Origin: Desulfospira joergensenii DSM 10085
GTDB lineage: Bacteria; Desulfobacterota; Desulfobacteria; Desulfobacterales; Desulfobacteraceae
NCBI RefSeq assembly: GCF_000420085.1
Contig: NZ_ATUG01000003.1
Location: 1,151,199 to 1,215,198 of the forward strand
Reading direction: 5' to 3'
Length of the DNA stretch: 64,000 nucleotides
Below are positions 24,642 to 33,295 of this stretch, one piece after another (the stretch's first letter is position 1; the number at the start of each line of letters is the position of its first letter). The notes beneath the pieces were generated by a model. That model had not been told where the DNA came from. It did no database searches and saw only the letters and a program-made list of their open reading frames with translations. The translations under genes were made by a program, and so were the position numbers.

Positions 24642-26905
24642 GAAGACCTCCTTTTTTTTGCCAGCAGAATACTGGAAGCCCCCAAAGCCGCCATGACCAC
24701 AACAGTAATTTCTCCCAGGGTATCCAGGGCCCTGAAATCGACCAGGATAACATTGACAATGTTTCGGCCATGGGCCGCGATTAGGCTGTTTTGGGCAAAA
24801 TAATCAATCAGTGTCGTGTCCTGAGGAACAGCGGTAATGCTCAAAAGGGTCCAGAAAACACCTGCACCGATAACCAGAGAAACCATGGCATTGAGGAAGC
24901 GTCTTCCGGTAGAATGGGGTAAAACACTTGACAGTTTAGGGATGCGCCGCACAAGTATGACCAGAAAAATGACGGTCAGGGTTTCCACCAGCAACTGGGT
25001 TTTGGCGACATCCGGTGCATTGTAAAACATCAGAAATAATGTTGTGATAAACCCGGCAGTCCCAAGTGAGATGATTGACAACAACGTAGAACCAGAAAGG
25101 ATTACGATGAGAACGGCGGCCAAAAGACCTGAAGAAAGTAAAACTTCATAAAATCGGATATCCTGTATCACAAAACGTTCCGGGAGCGGTAACTCAGGAA
25201 TTTTAACCAGGATCATCAATGCCAGAAGGAAGAACAGGGTAAACAGATAACCGGTCAGCCGGCCATGCTGTAAAAGGGCTGTTATTCGGGATGCCACAGC
25301 GATCGTCCATTGGATGATGTTCTCAAAAATTGTGTTGCCCGATGGCAGCTGCCGTATCAGAACACGAATCAGAGATTGGATCGGATCATAATAAAGAAAA
25401 ATGGCCACACCGATCAACAGTGAAGCCCCACTTAAGGCCAGCGGCAGGTTAAATCCCTGCCAGAGCTTGAGACCGGTAATTTCGAGATTTGGTCCGACGG
25501 CCAGGCCAGCAGGAAGAAGCAGTGTGTTGTTGATCCAGGGCAGTCCTGCCGATGTAACAAACAATCCCAGAGCGGCAAGGCAGAGTGGCGGCAGCCATAA
25601 AAACAGCTTTTTTTCAACCGGTTTGGCGGTAACGGTTCCGGTATCCGGTTTTGAAAGAAAAGGTTTAATCACGAAAACAAAGGCCATGGCCGCCATCATG
25701 GAATTGACCAGTATAAGAACGGCTGTCGGCAGATAAGAAGATTCAAGGGCCGCCTTGTACATATATTCCTTGCTCACAAACCCAGGCAGCGGCGGAATCC
25801 CGGCCTTGGACAACGCTGATAATCCGGCAGCGAAAAAACTGAACGTCAAGATACTTCCAAGACCTGCCAGACGATTGAGGTCTCTGGTGCCTGTTGCCTT
25901 GTCCACAGTACCGATCACCATGAACAATGCCGCCTTGTATAAGGCATGGGCTATGATGAACATCAGCGCCGCAGATGTGGCATACCAGGTGCCGAACGCC
26001 AGTAAAAAGACCAGTTTGCCAAGAGCCACATTGGTACTATAAGCCAGCATCAACTTTAAATCTTTCTGGCTTAGCGCTAAAAGTCCGGTCCATACAGCTG
26101 TGACTCCGCCGGTAATGGCAAGCGACCAGAACCAAAGGTCACTATCGCTGAAAACAGGAGAAAGCCGGGCCAGAAGATAGACACCAGCCTTGACCATGGT
26201 GGCCGAGTGCAGATACGCACTGACCGGGGCCGGAGCCGACATGGCGCCAGGCAGCCAGAAATGAAACGGGAACTGGGCGGATTTTGTAAACGCCCCGATC
26301 AATATGAGGATCAAAGCGGGGGCAAATCTACTCTCAGATGACAGATCGCCTGCATGGTTGATAATGTGATCCAGCTCATAGGAGCCGGCCATCTGCCCCA
26401 GCAGTATCAGACCGGCAAGCAGGGCCAGACCGCCTGCACCGGTCACAAGAATCGCCTGGAGGGCATTTTTTCTGGAATTTTCCTGATCATGATTGAAGCC
26501 GATCAGAAGATAAGAAGTCAGGGTGGTCAGTTCCCAGAAAACGAAGAGCAAAATGATGTTTCCGGACAGAACCACACCGAGCATGGCACCCATAAAAAGG
26601 ATCAGGTAAAGGTGAAACATTGCGCAGAAAGGTTTACCCTTCATGTAGTGATAGGCATACATCTGCACAAAAATCCCGATACCGCATATCAACCAGATGA
26701 AAAGCAGACTCAGACCATCAAGCTGTATTGAAAAAGATATTCCAAGAGATGGAACCCAGGGATACTTAAAAATCAGACTGTCAGTCGAATACAGACTTGA
26801 AAGGAATATCAGTACCAGTAAAGGCAAGGCAATAGAAATAAGCATGAGTGCTTTTTGCCATGAAGGGGAAGAACTGAAGCCGTCTTTACTTTTGCCGTTG
26901 TACAT
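24638..26905 (-). CDS. mrpA: Na+/H+ antiporter subunit MrpA
   Basis: Largest subunit, 755 residues. The N-terminal two thirds is NuoL-like, with FVFWELTTLTSYLLIGF (conserved glutamate), IGAFTKSAQFPFHFWLPGAM (conserved lysine) and AHALYKAALFM. The C-terminal third contains the MrpA-specific TLFLMFYNAPDVAKTQLLVETLTV and ends with DFRALDTLGEITVVV. It is the first mrp gene, 38 bases after the psiE-like gene. Confidence 0.96.
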   Translation of the reverse strand: MYNGKSKDGFSSSPSWQKALMLISIALPLLVLIFLSSLYSTDSLIFKYPWVPSLGISFSIQLDGLSLLFIWLICGIGIFVQMYAYHYMKGKPFCAMFHLYLILFMGAMLGVVLSGNIILLFVFWELTTLTSYLLIGFNHDQENSRKNALQAILVTGAGGLALLAGLILLGQMAGSYELDHIINHAGDLSSESRFAPALILILIGAFTKSAQFPFHFWLPGAMSAPAPVSAYLHSATMVKAGVYLLARLSPVFSDSDLWFWSLAITGGVTAVWTGLLALSQKDLKLMLAYSTNVALGKLVFLLAFGTWYATSAALMFIIAHALYKAALFMVIGTVDKATGTRDLNRLAGLGSILTFSFFAAGLSALSKAGIPPLPGFVSKEYMYKAALESSYLPTAVLILVNSMMAAMAFVFVIKPFLSKPDTGTVTAKPVEKKLFLWLPPLCLAALGLFVTSAGLPWINNTLLLPAGLAVGPNLEITGLKLWQGFNLPLALSGASLLIGVAIFLYYDPIQSLIRVLIRQLPSGNTIFENIIQWTIAVASRITALLQHGRLTGYLFTLFFLLALMILVKIPELPLPERFVIQDIRFYEVLLSSGLLAAVLIVILSGSTLLSIISLGTAGFITTLFLMFYNAPDVAKTQLLVETLTVIFLVILVRRIPKLSSVLPHSTGRRFLNAMVSLVIGAGVFWTLLSITAVPQDTTLIDYFAQNSLIAAHGRNIVNVILVDFRALDTLGEITVVVMAALGASSILLAKKRRSS

Positions 26906-26943
26906 TGAATTCCCTTACAATATATATTTATTGTCTATCCAAC

Positions 26944-27447
26944 TTAGTTTTCCTTTTTGTCTATTCCGTTTTTGTGTATATCCCCCGGAAAAATCCGGTC
27001 AAAGGCCGGGATGCTGCCCTGAGATGATTTCAGTACCAGAAAATAACCTATACTCATTGCAAAAACAACACCTGCCATGGCCCAGACGTATTCAGCACTG
27101 ATTTCACTGAAATCTAAAATAATTATTTTCCGGGCAATGGCCATTAACGCTGTTGCCATAACAATCTGGACATGGATCACGTCCTCTCTTAGATAAATGC
27201 AGATATTGACAAATATCTCAATCGCTATGAGTACCGCCATAAAAGCACCAAAGGTGGCAAGTATGTCGCTTATGGTTAGCAAAAACTTAGGTGGTGTCAT
27301 CAGTTTTTGATATATAACCCAGCAAACGTCAACCACACCCCAGAGGATAACAGCTGTCATAATTAATGCGAGAACCTTTACTGAAAACCGAATTACACTG
27401 AGCAGCTTTAAAACGAAAGGATCATCAGTATGGTGATGGTCATTCAT
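26944..27447 (-). CDS. PsiE-like membrane protein
   Basis: A 167-residue protein with four hydrophobic segments (near 18-42, 62-88, 98-114 and 122-142). It has the PsiE-family pattern ATFGAFMAVLIAIEIFVNI, REDVIHVQIVMATALMAIARKIIILD. The name comes from a phosphate-starvation gene of E. coli; the molecular role is unknown. It lies between usp and mrpA, all on one strand with gaps under 40 bp, so the stress protein, PsiE-like protein and Mrp are probably one transcript. Confidence 0.8.
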   Translation of the reverse strand: MNDHHHTDDPFVLKLLSVIRFSVKVLALIMTAVILWGVVDVCWVIYQKLMTPPKFLLTISDILATFGAFMAVLIAIEIFVNICIYLREDVIHVQIVMATALMAIARKIIILDFSEISAEYVWAMAGVVFAMSIGYFLVLKSSQGSIPAFDRIFPGDIHKNGIDKKEN

Positions 27448-27475
27448 TCTATTTCTCCCTAAGCAGTTGTATTTA

Positions 27476-28390
27476 CTATAAAGTTATCGCTTCCAATATA
27501 TTCAATCCCTCTCCCTTTTTCTTAACCGCCAGGAGGGGTCTGTCAAGTTTTCTGATCAACCCTTCTGTGATACTGCCGAGAAGAATCGCAGCGATATCTC
27601 CGCTGCGTCCCCGGGCACCCACAACAATCAAATGAGCTCCCATATTTACAGAAAATTCTTGTATCCCTTTGACAATATCATCACTTTTCTTGAAAAACGG
27701 CTTGATGCCGATCGATTTCAAATCGACCTTTGATAGTGATTCCCTTAACTTTGATTTTGCGTTCTCCAACATGATGTCGGCAAATTCCTCGTAGGTCTTT
27801 CCTGTTTTATGATGTCCTGTGGGTACATTATAATTATTTAGGATATGAATATGGTCCAGCCCAGCAGCTTTCGCAAATGCACTTCCAACTTCCAGGGCAT
27901 TTAAAGAATGATCAGAAAAATCCACGGCCACTAATATTTTTCCAAGTAACGCCTTTCGTCCTCTGGGGACAATCATCACCGAGCAAAACGCTTTTCTTGC
28001 CAATTTTTCTGAAAGGGTGTTATTTGATATATTGCCATTGGTTTGGTGCCCGATGATCAAGAGATCGATATCATGTTTTTTTGTGTATGAGATTAAAAGC
28101 CCCAGCAGGGATCCTTCCAAAGGCCGAAAAATCAGTTTTGAATCCTCATGACCGTTAAAGTGTTGTTCAACAATCTGTTTCATTCTTTCTTCTATGGCGG
28201 TCTCGACCGGAGATGCAATTTGAGGATAGATTTTTTTTACTTCATCTGGAATATCAAATGTGTCGGATACGTAGACAAAATGTATCTCCTCGGATTTGGC
28301 CATTTTTGATAATATGCCAGCATATTGAATCAGGTTTTCATCATGATCGTCCAGATTCAAACCAACCATTATTTTTTTGTATCGGTACAT
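27476..28390 (-). CDS. Universal stress protein with two tandem UspA domains
   Basis: Start at ATG 28390 is supported by AGGAGG five bases upstream. The 304 residues comprise two Usp domains (about 1-150 and 153-300), each opening with a YKKIMVGLNLDD / LGKILVAVDFSDHS strand. The second ends with an ATP-type motif GARGRSGDIAAILLGSITEGLIR (G-2x-G-9x-G-S). A cytoplasmic stress protein, placed upstream of psiE-like and mrp genes. Confidence 0.9.
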   Translation of the reverse strand: MYRYKKIMVGLNLDDHDENLIQYAGILSKMAKSEEIHFVYVSDTFDIPDEVKKIYPQIASPVETAIEERMKQIVEQHFNGHEDSKLIFRPLEGSLLGLLISYTKKHDIDLLIIGHQTNGNISNNTLSEKLARKAFCSVMIVPRGRKALLGKILVAVDFSDHSLNALEVGSAFAKAAGLDHIHILNNYNVPTGHHKTGKTYEEFADIMLENAKSKLRESLSKVDLKSIGIKPFFKKSDDIVKGIQEFSVNMGAHLIVVGARGRSGDIAAILLGSITEGLIRKLDRPLLAVKKKGEGLNILEAITL

Positions 28391-28692
28391 AAAGCCTCCT
28401 TTAACGTGTAAATTATATTTTTGATAAGGCGTTTTCGTCGTCGTTATTTTCCTTCTACAATTGTGGTTAAAATCCGGTCCCATCAATCATGGGAGCATTC
28501 GGCAGAGACATTTCCGGTTATAAATTAAGTAGTTAGAATGACGATTATAATCGCATTCTTTTATTTTCATTGTACTATTATTTGTTCGAATTACAGTGAA
28601 AGTCTAAAATAGTTGCAAAGCCTCTTAGAGGCTCTGCATTTGTTCTAAATATTTAGTATCTTTATTATGGATGTTTGAACACTGCCGAGCAC

Positions 28693-28779
28693 CTACAATT
28701 CACATGTTCCGGTTTTTGATCCATAACATTTATCTAAGTGATATGCGATAAGAAGTATTGCGATTGTTGCTGATATCAT
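28693..28779 (-). CDS. Putative 28-residue hydrophobic peptide
   Basis: ATG at 28779 with CGGAGG six bases upstream, the best ribosome site in this gap. The peptide MISATIAILLIAYHLDKCYG plus eight more residues has one short hydrophobic segment and two cysteines. It could be a tiny membrane peptide or a leader. No family recognised, and chance remains possible. Confidence 0.4.
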   Translation of the reverse strand: MISATIAILLIAYHLDKCYGSKTGTCEL

Positions 28780-28867
28780 AGGGAACCTCCGTTATTTATC
28801 ATATAACATCGTAATTTATATTTTAATACAGTTTCCTATTCTTTAAGACTCTGCCTTTTTTTTATCT

Positions 28868-29011
28868 TTACCCTGCCACATCAATTCCTGGATCGCAGCC
28901 CAAGCTTTTATCGGGGTTCTCACATTCGAAGTTTCTGTGTCTTGTATCTACGTGACCTTCTGATCTTTCATTCTCATCTTCTACGTAATCTTCGATTCTT
29001 TTCTTAGTCAT
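28868..29011 (-). CDS. Putative 47-residue acidic small protein
   Basis: ATG at 29011 preceded by AAGGTG at six bases. The product begins MTKKRIEDYVEDENERSEGH and has two cysteines near the C-terminus (FECENPDKSLGCDPG). It is hydrophilic and low-complexity-free, and its codon pattern looks coding. It lies 88 bases upstream of the 28-residue ORF on the same strand. Function unknown. Confidence 0.45.
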   Translation of the reverse strand: MTKKRIEDYVEDENERSEGHVDTRHRNFECENPDKSLGCDPGIDVAG

Positions 29012-29616
29012 TTTATCACCTTATCAATTTCGCTGTTTTTGTTTTTTAATCCAAAGACTCTTTTGTTGTCCTTAAATAAAATTTAAAACACCAAAATTAA
29101 ATTTCAATACTGCTAATATAAGTGTTTAACAATAGCCTAAACCTATCATTATTGTTTGTGGAATTTATTTTTAGGATGAAATTGCGATTCTTATAACCTA
29201 CATGGACAATATATAATCTCTGAAATGCAAAGGGGGTTGCGTTGAATTTTAAAAAAAAGGTAGCGAGATGTCTTTTGCCTTATTTACATTAACTTTCGCA
29301 GAAAAGGCCATAAAATATTAGAGTTCAAAGAGGCGAGCAATCTGTAAAAGCTCAGATTTTCGATTCTGAGTTGAACACTATATATGGAGGGAGCTTCCTT
29401 CCTGCTAAAGGATAAAGATTACATTAATCTCCTAAAAATCCGAAAATATCAAAACTAAGATTTTAATACTATTCACATACTTTGTCTCAACCCTGCAAAA
29501 CTGGTTCATCTTGATCATCTATGGGGAGTTATGTTAAAAGCCTCAGATGCAGTTGCCGTCATAGATGGCAATCACTGTTTACAGATTTTTCAATAGGGAT
29601 TGGGCGGCAGATATAG

Positions 29617-31203
29617 ATGAGCAACAACGAACAGATAAAGAATTGTCTTTATGGCGTTTCCGAACCGGTTTACGTCACAAGGCGGGATGAAAATCTTCTT
29701 TTTTCCAATACCCCTCCTTCAGGGGTAAAAGAGACAGGGACCCAATCCTCGCAGGTAAAGGCCTTTGCTCCGGCAGTGGACATGGAAAGCCTGGGAGATA
29801 AGATCTTTAAAAAACGGCACGGGCTGCGCTATGCCTATGTTGCCGGGGCCATGGCCAACGGGATTTCCTCGGTTGAAATGGTAAAGGCCATGGCGGAAAG
29901 CGGAATGCTGGGCGTTTTCGGAGCCGGAGGCCTCTCCCTGGATCAGATTGAAAAGGCCGTTGTAGATCTGAAGACCGATCTTGGGGAAAAACCCTTTGGA
30001 TTCAACCTCATCCACAGTCTCGGGGACCCGGGTCATGAAATGGCAACGGTGAACCTTTATCTGAAACATGGAATTCGCCGGGTCAGTGCAGCCGCCTTCA
30101 TGCGCATGACCCCGGCTTTGGTTCTTTACAGGGTCAAGGGTCTTCACACCGGCCCGGACAATGAGGTTGTCGCACCCAACCAGGTTATCGCCAAGGTGTC
30201 CAGGATCGAGGTGGCCCGGCAGTTTTTCAGCCCTCCCCCGCAGAAAATCGTGACCGGCCTGCTCGAAGCCGGACTGATTTCAGACCAAGAGGCTAAGCTT
30301 TCGGAACAGATTCCCATGGCCTGGGATCTGACGGCCGAGGCCGATTCCGGGGGGCATACGGACAATCGACCGGCCCTGGCCCTGCTGCCCACCATGATCT
30401 CCCTGAAAAATCAATTCATGGAAAAATTCAAATACAGATCTCCCTTGTGCGTGGGTCTTGCCGGGGGGATTGCCACTCCGGAATCGGCCGCAGCCGCCTT
30501 CAGCATGGGGGCCGCCTATATCCTTACCGGATCGGTGAACCAATCCTGTATGGAGGCCGGGATCAGCGAAGAAGTCAGGAAACTGCTCTGCCAGGCGGAA
30601 CAGGCCGATGTTGCCATGGCCCCGGCTGCGGATATGTTTGAAATCGGGGCCAGGGTCCAGGTGCTGAAAAGGGGCACCATGTTCCCGGTCCGGGCGGAAA
30701 AACTTTTTCAAATCTATAAAAATTACGATGATTTTGACCAGGTTCCGGAAAAACTCCAAAAGGAAATTGAAGACAAATTTCTTTTGAAAAACTTTGAAGC
30801 CGCCTGGCAGTCCACCCGGGATTTTTTCCTGACCCGGGGCAACCCCAAAGAGATCGAAAAGGCCGAAGAAAGCCCCAAACATAAGATGGCTCTGGTCTTC
30901 CGTTCCTACCTGGGACAGTCATCCAGGTGGGCGATCCAGGGAACTCCCGAAAGAAAGATGGACTTTCAGATCTGGTGCGGACCGTCCATGGGGGCATTTA
31001 ACCAATGGGTAAAGGCAGGTTTTCTGGAATCCCATGAAAACCGGAGAACCGCTGAAATCGGATTGAACCTCATGTTCGGGGCCTGCATCTCCACCCGGGC
31101 CATGTTCCTGCGGACCCAGGGGATCTCCCTTCCCCGGGAGGCGGAGTACTTTACCCCCCTGCCCAAAAAAGAGATCCTGGATTTCAACTCCCCCTCTTCC
31201 TGA
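29617..31203 (+). CDS. pfaD: PfaD-family enoyl reductase (FMN-dependent)
   Basis: A TIM-barrel flavoprotein of the nitronate monooxygenase/FabK-like superfamily, the stand-alone enoyl reductase of Pfa polyunsaturated or secondary lipid synthases. The 528 residues show the PfaD pattern: YVAGAMANGISSVEMV, FGAGGLSLDQIE, FGFNLIHSLGDPGHE, DSGGHTDNRPALALLP, the flavin-site GLAGGIATPESAAAAFSMGA and MAPAADMFEIG. The C-terminal extension (KMALVFRSYLGQSSRWA) is also family-typical. It is isolated from the synthase gene at 49238, whereas pfaD usually follows pfaC. It should reduce enoyl-ACP intermediates of that synthase; this pairing is inference. Confidence 0.9.
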   Translation: MSNNEQIKNCLYGVSEPVYVTRRDENLLFSNTPPSGVKETGTQSSQVKAFAPAVDMESLGDKIFKKRHGLRYAYVAGAMANGISSVEMVKAMAESGMLGVFGAGGLSLDQIEKAVVDLKTDLGEKPFGFNLIHSLGDPGHEMATVNLYLKHGIRRVSAAAFMRMTPALVLYRVKGLHTGPDNEVVAPNQVIAKVSRIEVARQFFSPPPQKIVTGLLEAGLISDQEAKLSEQIPMAWDLTAEADSGGHTDNRPALALLPTMISLKNQFMEKFKYRSPLCVGLAGGIATPESAAAAFSMGAAYILTGSVNQSCMEAGISEEVRKLLCQAEQADVAMAPAADMFEIGARVQVLKRGTMFPVRAEKLFQIYKNYDDFDQVPEKLQKEIEDKFLLKNFEAAWQSTRDFFLTRGNPKEIEKAEESPKHKMALVFRSYLGQSSRWAIQGTPERKMDFQIWCGPSMGAFNQWVKAGFLESHENRRTAEIGLNLMFGACISTRAMFLRTQGISLPREAEYFTPLPKKEILDFNSPSS

Positions 31204-31235
31204 TCCGGCCCCCTGATCCGACCTGTTTAAAAAAA

Positions 31236-32114
31236 TCAGACCAAGGGCCGGCTTTTGCGCCGTATCAGTCCCATGACGGCATAGACCAGGCGGGCAGCGG
31301 CAAAGTCCGAGGCATGGTCCCCGGGGACAGGGGCCAGTTCCACCACATCAAATCCCTTCACCTGCCGGCCAAAAATCGATTTTTCCAGAAGCATGAGGGC
31401 GTCGTACCAGCCGATACCGCCGGGCACGGGGGTGCCTGTGGCCCGGATCACGGAAGGATCCAGGCCGTCCACGTCAAAGGAGATATAGATGTTCTTTGGG
31501 AATCCGGGGGGCAGGAGGGGATCGGGAATCTCTCCCCGGTGAACTGCCCCGGGGCCCAGACCGGGGATGTTTCTTTCCCGGCGAAGCTCATGCTCCCCAT
31601 AGCTTAATGCCCTGACCCCGATCTGGAACAGGGGCAGATCCAGGTCGTCCAGGGCCCGCCGCATGACGCAGGCGTGGCTGAACCGGTCCCCCTGGTAAGT
31701 CTCCCTAAGGTCGGCATGGGCGTCAAACTGGACAATGCCGAAATCCTGATCTTCCCGGGCTTTCAGGGCCCGGAGAGCCCCCAGGGTCACGGTATGCTCC
31801 CCGCCCAGCAGGACCGGAACCGCCCCCATGCTCAAACTTCTGCTCACCCGGCTTTCCACCCGGCTGAGGATCTCTTCCGTACTGCCGCTGCAGCCCACGG
31901 CCGGCGTGGTATGAATGCCCCGGTCCATGGGAACGGACTCGCCGTCCCAGGCCTCCAGCTGTTGGGAGGCCTCCAGAATGGCCCCGGGCCCGGCTGCGGT
32001 TCCGGGACCATAGGAGACCGAGGTCTCCATGGGAACGGGGATCACGTGGAAAAAAGATCTGTCCGGCCGGGTTTCCGGCCCCTCTTCTCCTAGGAAATTC
32101 AAAACAGGTTTCAT
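31236..32114 (-). CDS. speB: Agmatinase SpeB
   Basis: Manganese ureohydrolase that splits agmatine into putrescine and urea. The 292 residues carry the arginase-fold metal motifs GGEHTV, FDAHADLR and SFDVDGLDPS. It is the last of four leftward polyamine genes, 11 bases after nspC. With SpeA at the head of the operon it gives arginine to agmatine to putrescine. Arginase is the alternative, but context favours agmatinase. Confidence 0.93.
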   Translation of the reverse strand: MKPVLNFLGEEGPETRPDRSFFHVIPVPMETSVSYGPGTAAGPGAILEASQQLEAWDGESVPMDRGIHTTPAVGCSGSTEEILSRVESRVSRSLSMGAVPVLLGGEHTVTLGALRALKAREDQDFGIVQFDAHADLRETYQGDRFSHACVMRRALDDLDLPLFQIGVRALSYGEHELRRERNIPGLGPGAVHRGEIPDPLLPPGFPKNIYISFDVDGLDPSVIRATGTPVPGGIGWYDALMLLEKSIFGRQVKGFDVVELAPVPGDHASDFAAARLVYAVMGLIRRKSRPLV

Positions 32115-32125
32115 CCCATTCTCTC

Positions 32126-33295
32126 CTAGCCCAGCCTCTGTTTAAAATCTTCATACCCGAACCGGGTTATGATCTCCACCCGGCCGGTTTCTTTCTGGCC
32201 GGCCGGAATCCGGGCGATGGCCGGCAGCTGGATGCCGTTAAACGTATTGGTTTTGACCATGGAGTAGATGGCCATGTCTGTAAAAACCAGCCGGTCTCCG
32301 GGGGTCAGAGGGGCATCAAAAGAGTACTCCCCGGCCACATCTCCGGCCAGGCAGGAAGGGCCTCCGATGCGGCAGGTATAGGCTTTTTCACCCGGTTTTC
32401 CCGCCCCCAGGATATCAGGCCGGAAAGGCATCTCAATTACATCGGGCATGTGGGCCGGCACGGAAACGTCCATGATGGCAATGTCCATGTCCGCGGGGAC
32501 TACGTCCAGGACCGTGGCCGCCAGGAAGCCGGCATCCAGGGCCACGGCCTCCCCGGGTTCCAGAAAGACATCCACATCCCAGCGGTCCTGAAATCCCAGG
32601 ATGATCCTTGAGAGAAGATCCAGGTCATACCCGGGCCGGGTGATGTGATGTCCTCCCCCGAAGTTGACATAGTCAAGATGGGGAAGGCAGGTGCTGAATT
32701 TTGACTCCACCGCCTTTACGGTCCGCTCCAGGCAGTCGGCATCCTGTTCGCACAGGTTATGCCAGTGCAGCCCCCGGATATCCCGGGACAGGGGATCGGG
32801 AAATTCAGACGGTCTCACCCCCAGGCGGGAACCCGGGGCACAGGGATCGTAGATGGGGACCGTTCCTTCGGAGTGCTCCGGGTTGATGCGGATCCCGAAT
32901 GTCAGGTCCCGGCCCTGGGCCGCGGCGGTCTCATTTGCCAGATCCCGGAACCTGTGAAACTGGCCAAAGGAGTTGAACACCAGGTGATCGGTGATCCCGC
33001 TCAGGTCGAGGATGTCCTGCCGGGAATAGGCCGCCGCAAAGGTGTGGACCTCTTTGCCGAATTCCTCCCTTCCCAGCCGGGCCTCGTGGGGAGAACTGGC
33101 ACAGACCCCGTCCAGCACCCGGGCCAGCAAAGGAAAGCAGGCGGTCATGGCAAAGCATTTCAGGGCCAGCAGGATCTTGCACCCGGTCTGTTTCTTTACC
33201 TGATCCAGGATGGCCAGATTCCGGGCCAGCCTCTCTTCATCCACCACAAAACAGGGGGTGTCCACGCTCCTGGGATCAAAGCCGCATTCGATCAC
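32126..33295 (-). CDS. nspC: Carboxynorspermidine decarboxylase
   Basis: PLP-dependent alanine-racemase-fold decarboxylase making (nor)spermidine from its carboxy precursor. GTG 33295 is chosen because it overlaps the previous stop in a GTGA junction. The product is 389 residues. The PLP lysine lies in KILLALKCFAM. GGGHHITRPGYDLD and FLEPGEAVALDAGFLAATVLD are the phosphate-binding and late active-site regions. The pairing with the dehydrogenase is diagnostic. Carboxyspermidine and carboxynorspermidine cannot be told apart from sequence alone. Confidence 0.92.
   Translation of the reverse strand: MIECGFDPRSVDTPCFVVDEERLARNLAILDQVKKQTGCKILLALKCFAMTACFPLLARVLDGVCASSPHEARLGREEFGKEVHTFAAAYSRQDILDLSGITDHLVFNSFGQFHRFRDLANETAAAQGRDLTFGIRINPEHSEGTVPIYDPCAPGSRLGVRPSEFPDPLSRDIRGLHWHNLCEQDADCLERTVKAVESKFSTCLPHLDYVNFGGGHHITRPGYDLDLLSRIILGFQDRWDVDVFLEPGEAVALDAGFLAATVLDVVPADMDIAIMDVSVPAHMPDVIEMPFRPDILGAGKPGEKAYTCRIGGPSCLAGDVAGEYSFDAPLTPGDRLVFTDMAIYSMVKTNTFNGIQLPAIARIPAGQKETGRVEIITRFGYEDFKQRLG

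Larger units (their letters stand above)
28391..29616. other. Long AT-rich intergenic region
   Basis: About 1.2 kb between the usp operon and pfaD with no long open frame on either strand. I see two small leftward ORFs with good ribosome sites, annotated separately. A short dyad (GCTCAGA / TCTGAGT near 29350-29374) lies upstream of pfaD. Nothing else could be supported. Confidence 0.6.
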
